Source of the DNA: Hyperoodon ampullatus
Taxonomy: Eukaryota; Chordata; Mammalia; Artiodactyla; Ziphiidae
Length of the DNA stretch: 64,000 bases
Direction: 5' to 3'
Assembly: GCA_949752795.1 (NCBI GenBank)
Contig: OX457058.1
Coordinates: forward strand, 165,728,223-165,792,222
Made by a program: the position numbers and the translations under genes. Position 1 is the first letter of the stretch; each line of letters starts with the position of its first letter. The notes under the pieces were generated by a model that made no database searches, was not told the DNA's origin, and worked only from the letters and a program-made list of their open reading frames with translations. Of this stretch, positions 46,401 to 56,637 are shown in pieces.

Positions 46401-46531
46401 TTTCTAATTTAAAGAATTCATATTCAATAATGATAAATATAACTAATAATTAAAGTGATCCAATTTAAAGGTATATTCAATGTGCTTTACCTTCAAACGT
46501 CTTTATTCACATTACAGTATACCTTCCCAAT
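43418..46531. other. Unassigned; no gene supported
   Basis: About 3.1 kb without a recognisable repeat family. ORFs of 172 codons (43447-43965, plus) and 161 codons (44174-44659, plus) lack known domains and have neighbours in other frames. A purine-rich run lies at 46050-46115, and a short (CA)n at 45816-45828. Confidence 0.4.
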
Positions 46532-46547
46532 CTGTATCGCTTCCCTT

Positions 46548-46752
46548 TTTTTTTTTTTTTTTTTTGCGGTACGCGGGACTCTCACTGTTGTAGCCCCTCC
46601 CGTTGCAGAGCACAGGCTCCGGACGCGCAGGCTCAGCGGCCACGGCTCATGGGCCCAGCCGCTCCGCGGCATGTGGGATCTTCCCGGACCGGGGCACGAA
46701 CCCGTGTCCCCTGCATCGGCAGGCGGACTCTCAACCACTGCGCCACCAGGGA

Positions 46753-46757
<5 letters not shown>
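46548..46757 (-). mobile_element. CHR SINE, short form, antisense, nested in another SINE's tail
   Basis: The copy's head ends at 46757 ('gggaagttc', a changed GGGAAGCCC) and its tail is the T-run from 46548. It lies between the outer left duplication (46532-46547) and the T-run of the long CHR SINE to the right, so it inserted into that element's poly(A) tail. Confidence 0.95.
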
Positions 46758-46788
<31 letters not shown>

Positions 46789-47092
46789 AGATGTTGGGGG
46801 TAGGAGTTTAGTACTTTATTTATTTATTTTTGCTGTGTTGCGTCTTCGTTTCTGTGGGAGGGCTTTCTCTAGTTGCGGCAAGCGGGGGCCACTCTTCATC
46901 GCGGTGCGCGGGCCTCTCACTGTTGCGGCCTCTCTTGTTGCGGAGCACAGGCTCCAGACGCGCAGGCTCAGTAGTTGTGGCTCATGGGCCTAGCTGTTCC
47001 GCGGCATGTAGGATCCTCCCAGACCAGGGCTCAAACCCGTGTCCCCTGCATTGGCAGGCGGATTCTCAACCACTGCGCCACCAGGGAAGCCC
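46758..47092 (-). mobile_element. CHR SINE, long form, antisense
   Basis: Head ends at 47092. It keeps the middle segments 'gggctttctctagttgcggc' and 'aagcgggggccactcttcat' not found in short copies. The tail is the T-run at 46758-46783 plus TATT text to 46830. With the nested copy it is flanked by a perfect 16-bp duplication ctgtatcgcttccctt (46532-46547 and 47093-47108). Confidence 0.96.
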
Positions 47093-47108
47093 CTGTATCG
47101 CTTCCCTT

Positions 47109-47352
47109 CTAAACTCTACCTCGAAAAGGGGTGGAGAAAATATGAAGAGAGGTCTGCTATGGGAATGCATCCCGTTCTCCCCTCCCTGTGTCCCTTCAGG
47201 CTCCTTCACTCTCCCCTCCTTCCTCTCTAGACTTACTTCCACAGGTGAATTTGGGCCTCTCACATGATTGGTCACTGGCAACTCATCAACCCAGTATTTC
47301 TAGCTCTGGACACTTACCTGGTTTAGTTACATTTTTCTCACTACCTAAAACA
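47109..47352. other. Unassigned sequence
   Basis: No gene or repeat was recognised. Confidence 0.4.
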
Positions 47353-47445
47353 GAAGCTGTCAAGTCTGTCTGAACATCAGCATCACTTGGAAGCTTTTAA
47401 AAGTACAGATTCCATGGCCCTACCCCAGCCTAAAGATGGCAACAT
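47353..47445 (+). mobile_element. MER20-like hAT DNA transposon fragment
   Basis: 'tgaacatcagcatcacttgg' then 'aagcttttaaaagtacagat' and 'tccatggccctaccccagcc' follow MER20 (AGCATCAGCATCACCTGGGAAC ... CCCCACCCCAG). Confidence 0.6.
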
Positions 47446-47615
47446 CCCTGGGCTATCACTGAAGAACTGGCTTCTCAACGCCTCGTTGCCATGGCCCTGC
47501 CTGAAGAGATGTTACAGAAAACTGCCCATGGAACTAGGCATAATCTTCAGGATGCATCTGGCTACATAACTAAGGATTTCTCTCACTCCCTCTGAGGATC
47601 TAAAGGACAAATTAG

Positions 47616-47831
47616 GGGCTTCCCTGGTGGCGCAGTGGTTGAGAGTCCGTCTGCCGATGCAGGGGACATGGGTCCTTGCCCCGGTCTGGGAAGATCCCAC
47701 ATGCTGCAGAGTGGCTGGGCCCGTGAGCCATGGCCGCTGAGCCTGTGCGTCCGGAGCCTGTGCTCCACAACAGGAGAGGCCACAACAGTGAGAGGCCCAC
47801 ATACTGCAAAAAAATAATAATAATAAAAAAA
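47616..47831 (+). mobile_element. CHR SINE, short form
   Basis: Complete plus-strand copy with an A-tail broken by TAA repeats (about 47808-47831). It is flanked by a perfect 15-bp duplication taaaggacaaattag (47601-47615 and 47832-47846). Confidence 0.97.
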
Positions 47832-47846
47832 TAAAGGACAAATTAG

Positions 47847-49291
47847 TACCAGGGACCTCTGCATTCCTCTTTGGTAACAAGTTGATTTTAATCTGAACAT
47901 TTAAACCATACAAGTGATTATGTTTCTCTCGTTGCCTTGGCTACCGGGAAGCTTAGAGCCATATTCATGACTGACCACTCTATCTTTTAAACCAATACAT
48001 AGAACCTAGGATATTAATTTTATATATTAATGTTATCTCCTAACTTTACCTTGGGTATCCTACCCTTCTTTTCCCTTTATTTTGATTGTTGCCTGTCCTT
48101 TAAAAAAATTCTAGTTGCACTGCATTTTCATAAGGTATTGCAAATTCTTTTTGGAACAAGGTAGGATATGTTAGACAAATTAATTAAATATAGTCATTGA
48201 CATGTGGCCCTTTTCAACACAACAGCCCTAAAGCAGATGGTAACAGGCACCAAAAGTAGAGACTAGGGCTCCGAGGAAACCTTTTGGCTTTGGGGTCACT
48301 ACCCCCAACAGAAACCTTCCTATGGCCCCAGTTGTCCCAGAACACCTGCAAACATTTCTAAACTGCATATTAAATATGTTTTAAGATTATGAATATTTTC
48401 AACAGCTATACACATTCAAAATCGGGAATCCTGATGTTCAATTCTGAACCTACTGTCTCTCAATCCCATTGAGCAGATCCACACATGGAATTTCTGGTCC
48501 TCATGGAAATGTACCAGGTTGGTCTGCAAAATTACAGACAAGTAATAGATCCTGGAAGTTTGTGGCACTGTGTATCAGACAACAAGAACAGATCATTTAG
48601 AAGACCGGAACATTATTCCAGTTGTTTAAAAACATGTAATAATTTTTAAAATCCTGGATACAGCAAACAGCCTGCACCCGATGTCCCCACATCACCCTCC
48701 TTCATGCTTTTAACTGAACTAACTACCCAAATACTACCTGTTCTCCAACGTGATCGAAAAGATTATTATCTGCCACTGAAGTGCTTTCCTGTATCGGTTA
48801 GAGACTCTGTTCTCCCAAGCACAGAGCCAGGAGCACTTCTGATGTGGCCAAGAATCCCGGGGGGCTCAGCCTGTGGGGCAGCCTGGCCCAGAGCTCTGGG
48901 CTGCAGGGAAGACCTCCCCTGTGCTTGTGGTGATTGCCATGTACTGTGAAAATACAGAGGGGCTCCTGGTCCTTCTTAGCCCTAAATCTGCCCATCTGCA
49001 TCAAAAGGGTGGACCAGCCAAAGGTCTCCTGGCTGGCATGGTCTGGGTGCATTCCAGCTTTGCCCCGGGTCTCACGTGTATGGGCAACGAGACCTGTTTT
49101 TGTCATTCTGTTAGTTGTTATTTCTCTCACGTAACAATGTGAGGATATGGATCATGTTTATTAAAAAGAAAAGAAGTCTCAGGTACATATATTAGGTACA
49201 AGGAAGGGATGAGAGCTAAAGCTTCCCTATTCTCTAAGATTTAAGTAGCCCAGAATGCCTTCAACACTCTGCCATTTTACATTATTGCAAA
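47847..49291. other. Unassigned unique sequence
   Basis: No gene or repeat was recognised. The ORFs here (up to 110 codons) overlap in several frames at 48700-49140 with no known domain. Confidence 0.45.
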
Positions 49292-49306
49292 CATTGCTCG
49301 ATCTTT

Positions 49307-49517
49307 TTTTTTTTTTTTTTTTTTTTGCGTTACGCGGGCCTCTCACTGTTGTGGCCTCTCCCCTTGCGGAGCGCAGGCTCCGGACGCACAGGCTCAGCGG
49401 CCATGGCTCACGGGCCTAGCCGCTCCGCGGCATGTGGGATCCTCCCAGACCGGGGCACGAACCCGTGTCCCCTGCATCTGCAGGCGGACTCTCAACCACT
49501 GCGCCACCAGGGAAGCC
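49307..49517 (-). mobile_element. CHR SINE, short form, antisense
   Basis: Head ends at 49517 and the tail is a T-run from 49307. It is flanked by a duplication (c)attgctcgatcttt (49292-49306 and 49518-49532), perfect over 15 bp if the shared C is counted. Confidence 0.97.
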
Positions 49518-49532
49518 CATTGCTCGATCTTT

Positions 49533-49805
49533 GAAGATGTAAACTAACCACTAACAATAACCTAATGAACATAAACCAGCAGTTGTAAAATTTATTTTAT
49601 TCTTTTATATACTTTAGTTGTCTAACCAACACAACCTAATGGCAGCCAGTAGAAAGTGAATAAAAAACTACCCATGATCCCATGGCTCAAAGTAACTACA
49701 ATGAAAATTTCAGTAGATGCCCTCTCAATGCTCACTTATGTATGTATCTTGGGGTCAGCCTCAGTCTGGGCCATACACAGAAGCAGTGTGCTGGATTTAA
49801 ACCCA
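49533..49805. other. Unassigned unique sequence
   Basis: No gene or repeat was recognised. Confidence 0.45.
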
Positions 49806-49818
49806 GGGGCGTGCAATT

Positions 49819-49821
<3 letters not shown>

Positions 49822-49854
<33 letters not shown>

Positions 49855-49857
49855 TTT
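49822..49857. repeat. (TTTC)n microsatellite
   Basis: Eight or more TTTC units form the tail end of the retroposed unit. Confidence 0.95.
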
Positions 49858-50284
49858 TGGCGGGGGGTGGGGGGAGTAGAAAAGAAGAGCTTTATGGCTT
49901 TGCCAGGCAAACGGTGCCACAGCGGTCTCATGCCCTTGGAACTACACGTTCTGACCTGGAGGGGTAGCGAGGAGGTTTACGATAATGGTTCAAAGAGGGC
50001 GTGGTCAGCTCGTGGGCATTCTTCTGATTGGTTGGTGGGGAGGTAAGTGGGAGTCCGCATATCAACCTTCTGGTTCCAACCAGTTTGGGGTCTACATGCC
50101 TGTGGGCAGCAGACAGTTAACTTCTCCCACCTGGTGGGGGGTTTAAGTATCTTCAAAACAGCTCAAAGTTATTGTTATGTGTATTCCTTGAGGGGGAATC
50201 AGGACCCTGGCCTGAAGGCTGAACTATTGTTTCTTTGTTGTTGTTGTTGTTTATTGTTTGTTTGTTTTAAATTTTTATTGGGGT
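49822..50284 (-). mobile_element. Retroposed unit of unclear family, antisense
   Basis: A 463-bp unit is flanked by a perfect 16-bp duplication ggggcgtgcaatttct (49806-49821 and 50285-50300). The left end is a (TTTC)n run, so on the minus strand it ends with an (AAAG)n tail. Minus-strand features in order are an A-rich stretch with CAA repeats, a CAATCAG box, 'aaagccataaagctcttctt' (ATAAAG, polyadenylation-like), a C-rich stretch, and the tail. The body is GC-balanced and unlike CHR, MIR or the L1 tails elsewhere in the window. It may be an L1 3'-UTR variant or a retroposed LTR-containing transcript. No ORF is recognisable. Confidence 0.7.
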
Positions 50285-50344
50285 GGGGCGTGCAATTTCT
50301 AATTGCACCTAAGGAAACCCACCAAGCCTCATGGTCGTAGTCGT

Positions 50345-50504
50345 TTCTAATTACGGAGTGCTTACTGTATGCCAGGCATTGAGGTAACCCCATGTAAATC
50401 TTCCCCGTGACCTCGGCTGGTGGGTCTTACTTCGCATTTCACAGATGGAGGAACTGAGACTTGAAAAGATACAATACTGCTAGTGGGTAAAAAAGCTGGG
50501 ATTC
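50345..50504 (-). mobile_element. MIR SINE, antisense, split by an L1
   Basis: 'gagtgcttactgtatgccag', 'gcatttcacagatggaggaa', 'ctgagacttgaaaagataca' and 'gctagtgggtaaaaaagctg' follow antisense MIR. The missing end 'gaggccaggtctggtgcc' lies at 51615-51635, beyond the L1. Confidence 0.85.
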
Positions 50505-51603
50505 TCAACATCGCTAATTATTAGAGGAATGTAAATCAAAACTACAGTGAGGTACCACCTCACACGAGTCAGAATGGCCATCATTAAAAAGTCTACAGAT
50601 CACAAATGTTGGAGAGGATGTAGAGAAAAGGGAACCCTCCTACACTGTTGGTGGGAATGTAAATTGGTGCAGCCACTATGGAAAACAGCATGGAGGTTCC
50701 TTAAAAACTGAAAATAGAACTACCATACAATCCAGCAATCCCACTCCTGGGCATATATCTGGAGAAAACTCTTAATTCAAAAAGATACATGCACCCCTAT
50801 GTTCATAGCAGCACTATTCACAATAGCCAAGACATGGAAACAACCTAAATGTCCATCAACAGATGAATGGATAAAGAAGACATGATACCTATATACAATG
50901 GAATATTACTCAGCCACAAAAAAGAATGAAAGAATGCCTTTTGGAGCAACATGGATGGACCTAGAGATTATCATACTCAGTGAAGTAAGTCAGACAGAGA
51001 AATATGATATCACTTATATGTGGAATCTAAAATATGACACAGGGCTTCCCTGGTGGCGCACTGGTTGAGAGTCCGCCTGCCGACGCAGGGGACACGGGTT
51101 CATGCGCCGGTCCGGGAAGATCCCACATGCCTGGGAGCAGCTGGGCCCGTGAGGCACGGCCGCTGAGCCTGCACATCCGGAGCCTGTGCTCCGCAATGGG
51201 AGAGGCCACAACAGTGAGAGGCCCGTGTACCGCAAAAAAAAAAAAAAAAAAAAAGACACAAATGAATTTATCTATGAAACAGAAACAGACTCACAGACAT
51301 AGAGAACAGACTTGTGGTTGCCAAGGGGGTGGGGTGGGGGAGGGATGGAATGGGAGCTTGGTATTAGCATATGCAAACTATTATATATAGGGTGGATAAA
51401 CAACAAGGTCCTACTGTGTAGCACAGGGAGCTATATTCAATATCCTATGATAAACCATAATGGAAAAGAATATGAAAAAGAATGTGTGTATGTGTGTGTG
51501 TATATAATATATATAACTGAATCACTTCTTGTACAGCAGAAATTAATACAACATTGTAAATCAACTATACTACAATAAAATAAATTTAGAAGAAAAAATA
51601 AAG
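50505..51603 (+). mobile_element. L1, 5'-truncated, carrying a nested SINE
   Basis: Sense-orientation L1 3' region: 'gaatgtaaatcaaaactaca', 'acactgttggtgggaatgta', 'cccactcctgggcatatatc', 'gaatggataaagaagacatg', 'gaatattactcagccacaaa' and a 3' end with 'gcacagggagctatattcaa' and 'aaatcaactatactacaata'. It is flanked by a 14-bp duplication (aaaagctgggattc at 50491-50504, aaaagctgagattc at 51604-51617). It is split by a CHR SINE at 51042-51254. There is no intact ORF. Confidence 0.95.
51042..51254 (+). mobile_element. CHR SINE, short form, nested in L1
   Basis: Plus-strand head 'gggcttccctggtggcgcac' and poly(A) end. The L1 reads continuously across the insertion ('aaaatatgacac' then 'aaatgaatttatc'), with a short duplication gacaca at the edges. 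Confidence 0.96.
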
Positions 51604-51639
51604 AAAAGCTGAGATTCGAGGCCAGGTCTGGTGCCAGTG

Positions 51640-52334
51640 TGATAAGAAAGAAGCATCCATTTTATATTACTGCTTTTGATCATGCAATGTCCTTTGGGAT
51701 TTCCTTCCTTCCTTTCCATACCTCTGAGCATACCAGGAAGAGAAAGGGAGTTTACTCCAATTTGAAAGGGTGGCAGAAAAGGAGAGCTGGCCTGGCCTGG
51801 GGAGGGCTGCTTTTGCCACCAATCTGCCCTGTGACCCAGAGATCCTGGACTCCCTGGGCCCAGCTTACCTGTCTGCTCACTGAGGGTGTGGCCAGCTGGG
51901 TGTCTAGGAAGCCTTCCAGCTCCGAAATTCCATGACTCTAGTTGGTTCCTACATAAATGCACCAAGTGCAAACTGGAGGCCTGTGTGATTTGTGGCGCTC
52001 TGCTGGTATCGCCAAAATAACAGTCCCGAATACAAAATTACCTTGTTCCGAACAAGGAAGCAAGTACTTTTTAATTAGACAAGAGGGGAGGATGAGGACA
52101 AATTAGGACAGAAAAAATATGCTAAGTCACGTAAGAGACACACGCAGACACTCCCACAACTTAATTTTGTACTATGATGTGACCCCAAAACTAAGGGTAT
52201 GTACTTTCTTGCACTATCACTGAGATAAAAATAGCAGAACACCTGATGTAGGGTATGAATATAAGCCACACTACTGATACTTCAAAGCCTGGTATAAATG
52301 ACTATAGGAGTGAAGCAAGTCCTTCAGAAATATT
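51640..52334. other. Unassigned unique sequence
   Basis: No gene or repeat was recognised. Confidence 0.45.
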
Positions 52335-52336
52335 TA

Positions 52337-52776
52337 TAGGCAGACGTCAGAGATACTGCGGGTTCGGTTCCAGACCACCGCAATAAAGCAGATATCGCAA
52401 TAAAGCTAAGTCACAAGAATTTTTTGGTCTCCCAGTGCAGATAAAAGTTATGTTTACATTCTACTGTTGTCTCTTAAGTATGCAATATGTTAACTAAAAA
52501 ATACTTTATTGCTAAAAAATGCTAACCATCATCTGGGCCTTCAGCAACTCGGAGGAATAACATCAAAGATGACTGTTCACAGATCATCATAACATATATA
52601 ATAATAATGACAAAGTCTGAAGTATTGCAAGAATTACCAAAACACAAAGACATGAAGTGAGCAAATGCTATTGGAAACAACTGTGTCAATAAAACTGCTT
52701 GATGCAGGGTTGCCACAGACCTTCAATTTGTAAAAAACACAATATTTGCGAAGCACAATAAAGCAAAGTACACTTG
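52337..52776 (-). mobile_element. Tigger1-derived deletion element, antisense
   Basis: The left end 'taggcagacgtcagagatac' with 'tgcgggttcggttccagacc' is the antisense Tigger1 3' end. The right end 'gcaatttgtaaaaaacacaa' region with '...caaagtacacttg' is the antisense 5' end. TA duplications lie at 52335-52336 and 52777-52778. The internal join ('ttattcctccgagttgctga' in antisense) is equivalent to that of the copy at 10.7 kb. Confidence 0.94.
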
Positions 52777-52778
52777 TA

Positions 52779-53320
52779 CCGTGTAGACTCTCAACACTTA
52801 AACTAATCACAATCAGAACGTGTAGGTACTTAAGCTTTGCTGAAAAACAGAAAGCATACTGTAATACTGTCTTAACTCTTTTGGGAAAAACAAATACGGA
52901 CATATCTGAGATTCCCTCTGTCCCTGAAATAGGGGAGTATCACAGCCTTTGGCTTGGGAACACACAAGACAAAATCTAGGTCTGAGTAGTAACATAAAAA
53001 TGATGCTATGTTTTTTTTTAATTATTATTATTATTACAACACATTCTTAGAAGATTTGAAAATTTAAGACGCAGCATTAGCCACTTAGTATTTACAAAAG
53101 GGCCAATGTAAAGACTTAGAGATTAATTGAAGATAACAAATGGTTCAGTGGTCTGACAGGCTTTCCTGAACACCTTAATCATTTCAACAAATGCTACAGA
53201 GGAAGGGTCCTCTTTTCTAAGTCAACCTTCAAGGTACAACCACAATTCTATGTGCTATCAGTTGAAAAAGATCTTGGTTACTCCCTATTCCACTGGAAGC
53301 TTACAAATCTCAGTGTAACT
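52779..53320. other. Unassigned unique sequence
   Basis: No gene or repeat was recognised. A short ATT repeat lies near 53022-53036. Confidence 0.45.
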
Positions 53321-53336
53321 GGCCTGGCTTGTTTTT

Positions 53337-53658
53337 ATTTTTCTTTTTAATTGAGATATAATAGACATGTAACATTATATTAGGTTTAGGCATACAATGT
53401 AATGATTTGATATTTGTATATATTGTGAGATAATCACCACAGTAAGTATAGTTAATCTCCATCACCACACAGTTAAAATTGTTTTTCTTGTGATAAGAAC
53501 TTAAGATCTACTCTCTTAGCAGCTTTCAAACATACAATGCAGTATTATTAAATAGTCGCCATGCTGTACACTACACCCCAAGTCTTTTTAATTTTATAAC
53601 TGGAAGTCTGTACCTTTTGACCCTTTCACCCATTTTGCACCCCAACCACCCTGACCCC
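53337..53658 (-). mobile_element. L1 3' end, antisense
   Basis: 'ttaattgagatataatagac', 'tacaatgtaatgatttgata', 'ctactctcttagcagctttc' and 'ataactggaagtctgtacct' with 'tttgaccctttcacccattt' follow the antisense 3' end of L1M-type elements. It is flanked by an imperfect duplication (ggcctggcttgttttt at 53321-53336, ggcctgcttgttttt at 53659-53673). Confidence 0.92.
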
Positions 53659-53673
53659 GGCCTGCTTGTTTTT

Positions 53674-54600
53674 AAATCTCAAAAGTTTTCAAACACGTTT
53701 TCTCCACTAGCAAAATGCTTGCTAGGAAGTTTCAAGGTTTAAATAATGATTTCTAGATCAATTACTTCACCGACGATTTTATCCATCAAGACACTATGAG
53801 GCAAAGAAAAACCACTTTTGTTTAGATAAACTTTTACACTTTTACATGAGTCTCCTATGTGCTTTGGCAAAGACCTACTCAAAGTTTTTGATAAAGAGCT
53901 TTCATTTTTTTTCTAATGTCACTTATAGTCACATAGATTCATCTTAATCTACACTTAAGAACCTAACTCTCTGGTTATGAGTGTTAAAAAATAACAACCC
54001 AGTCTCAGAAAAGATGGACATTACAGTAATCTTTGCCAGCTGGCATGTTCAAAATGGAATCTAAATATTTTATTAACAATATCAATAAAAAGCAGGTTCA
54101 GTGGGCCTTAATAAAACACGCTTGAATTGTGAGAGAAATTCTCATTATTTTGTTTCACCCAGCTTTAATTTAGTACACTGATTTAATAAAATCTATGACA
54201 ATCTCATTTTTTTAATCATGTAAGAATTCTGAGGTTCACTACATATGCATAAAAAATAATCTGAGATCAAGCAGGTGTAATGAAATTTTTGTTGCCGAAT
54301 CGTTTTTGAAACTTTTGACTGAAGTAACATATACCCAGCAAAGTCCACATATGTGTCCAGCTCAGTGAATTTTCACAAACAATTTACCCAGGTAACCAGC
54401 ACCCAGGTAACCAAACTGGCACCTCAGGAGCCCCCTTCTACCCCGTCCAGTCACTACCTCACACCCCAAGGAGAACCGTAACTTGATTTCTCTCTGCCCA
54501 CCTTCCCTGTGAGCTCTGGCTGGGGCAACACTGAGCTCAGGTGACCACACCGTCAGGACCACAAAGCACTGGCTTGAACGTGATTTCATTTACTTCTTGA
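53674..54600. other. Unassigned unique sequence
   Basis: No gene or repeat was recognised. AT-rich from 53.7 to 54.3 kb. Confidence 0.45.
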
Positions 54601-54601
54601 G

Positions 54602-54690
54602 AGCTAGGTGGTAACCTCCTTGATCTTACAGATGGAGAAACAGAAGCTCAAGGCTGAGTATCTGAGCAAGCCAAGAAGAACATATGTAAA
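54602..54690 (-). mobile_element. MIR fragment, antisense (weak)
   Basis: 'ttacagatggagaaacagaa' with 'gctcaaggctgagtatctga' follows antisense MIR. Confidence 0.55.
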
Positions 54691-54701
54691 TGAATGTGCA
54701 G

Positions 54702-54702
<1 letters not shown>

Positions 54703-54758
<56 letters not shown>

Positions 54759-54766
54759 CGAGAGAT
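54703..54766. repeat. (TG)n(AG)n compound microsatellite
   Basis: (TG)12 from 54703 is followed by (AG)n to about 54766 with two interruptions. Confidence 0.96.
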
Positions 54767-54964
54767 TGATTACGAGGGACCGTCAGAGTCAGTATCAAAG
54801 TCAGGTCCCTCCAAAGCCAAACTGTTTTGCAGCACAAAACCTATTCTAGACAATCCCATTTTTCTCCAAATTCATTGATTCACATGTCCAACAAATGCCA
54901 TTTGTAGTTGATGTCCTTATATAGAGAAGAACTATCCCACCCCTGAGCCCCCTTCCTTACCCTC

Positions 54965-54965
<1 letters not shown>

Positions 54966-55010
<45 letters not shown>
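54966..55010. repeat. (CA)n microsatellite
   Basis: An uninterrupted CA run of 22 units. Confidence 0.97.
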
Positions 55011-55014
<4 letters not shown>

Positions 55015-56030
55015 GGCGGGTTTTGACATGAAATCCATTTTCTCACTCAGCATCTTATCTTCCCCTCACTATAGTTTGGATTGTGAACAATTTTGAGACT
55101 CATTAGAGGTTATCTTAATTTTAAAAATTAAGTTGGAAACCAGCAAGTGAAATTGAAGAGGCTCCATCTCTGGTTCTGAACTGGATTTTCATTACCCAAT
55201 TACTCTTCAAATTATACTGATTTAAGATGTGATTATTATTACTTTTCCTAAGTAGACTGGGTAATGAGAGAAATGCAAAGCATCCCAGCCTAATGGTATG
55301 TGAGGTTCTAACACCTCTCTCACGTGCCCAGTCGCCCCGCACACCTCACCTCCACCCAAGCTACTTCTGGGTCTGCCACTCTCCTCTCACCTCTTCAGCA
55401 AAGCTGTTTGCATCTTTTTCTGGCTTCAGACCAGTGATGACCACTACGATCCAAGTCACCCTGACCACCTTCTGCTGTGATCATGTGATATGATGGGTAC
55501 CACCCTGCAGGAGCTTCTGGTGTTTATGACTATTGGCTCTCAGTTCTTGACCCCTCCTTATACGGCTGGTTTCCAGATTTAAACTGCACCATCCAGCCCA
55601 ATGCCACTATCTAGCCACTCCCTTCACCTCAGAGTCAAACCGATCTTCTACTACCTTTCTCAGAATCTCCCCACAATTCTGCCCGGAACACTTTTCTTTC
55701 ATCTCCCCATCTTCTTTCCTGCCAGGAATTAGGGAAGCTACCTGAAACGGACATGGTGACTTTCCCATCTCCATCCTGGATCATTGTATCTCGCCACTGC
55801 TTTCGAAGCAACGTACGTCACATATGACTGTCTGTGCACTTGTTAATGACCTGTGCCTTTGGGGTGGGTTTCATGACTTCGTAAGCTTGGCTAAGTGAGC
55901 ATTTCCACCATTGATGTAATATGACACATCTTTGGTACTGAGGCCCGGAGCGACACGTGACGGAGAAGGGCACAGTTAACCGTGTCAAGGAGTCCCTATG
56001 GGCAGATTTAGGAGCTGCAGGGCCAAGAGC
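55011..56030. other. Unassigned, possibly partly L2 body
   Basis: No gene was recognised. The C/T-rich section 55330-55800 has the texture of a decayed L2 body, but no sure landmark. Confidence 0.4.
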
Positions 56031-56034
56031 CTTG

Positions 56035-56228
56035 CGCTGCACAAGCAGCACCCCTCAGCGAAGTGTTCCCTGACTCATGACTTCCTTCCCCCAGAATCTG
56101 AGCCCTTCTGCAGTGGCACAAACCACCCAGGCTTCTTAGTGATTCTGTCTCCCAGCTAGACTGTGATGTCACAGCTAGGGTACCTGGCACATTGTAGGAA
56201 ATCAAGGAATGTTCGTGAAATATATGCA
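56035..56228 (+). mobile_element. L2 3' end
   Basis: 'gaagtgttccctgactcatg', 'agctagactgtgatgtcaca' and 'gtacctggcacattgtagga' with 'aatcaaggaatgttcg' follow the L2 3' end. Confidence 0.78.
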
Positions 56229-56242
56229 TGTAATTCACTATT

Positions 56243-56637
56243 ATGGGCTGAAGTGTGTCCCCCTCCCCAAATTCATATGTTGAAACTCTAAACCCCAATA
56301 TGACTGAATTTGGATACAGAGCCTTTAAAGAGGTAATTAAGATTAAACGGGAAGTAAGGCTGAGGCTCTAATGAGACAGGACCCTAATAGGGCCCGAATC
56401 TGATAGGACTGGTGTCCTTCTAAGAAGAGGGAGAAACCAGAGGAAGCACACATACAAAGAAGAGGCCATGTGAGGACACAGTGAGAGGGTGGCCACCTGC
56501 AAGCCACGGAGAGGCCCGGGAAAAATCAAGCCTGCTGACTCCCAGCCTCCAGAACGGTGAGAAAATGAATCTCTGTTGCAAAAGCCCCTTGGTCTGAGGT
56601 ATTTTGTTGTGGCTGCCCTAGCTGATTCATACATTAA
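56243..56637 (+). mobile_element. Solo LTR, ERVL-MaLR MLT1 type
   Basis: It begins 'tatgggctgaagtgtgtccc' and passes 'attcatatgttgaaactcta', 'actggtgtccttctaagaag' and 'gaggacacagtgagagggtg'. It ends 'ggtattttgttgtggctgcc' and 'agctgattcatac'. Confidence 0.9.
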
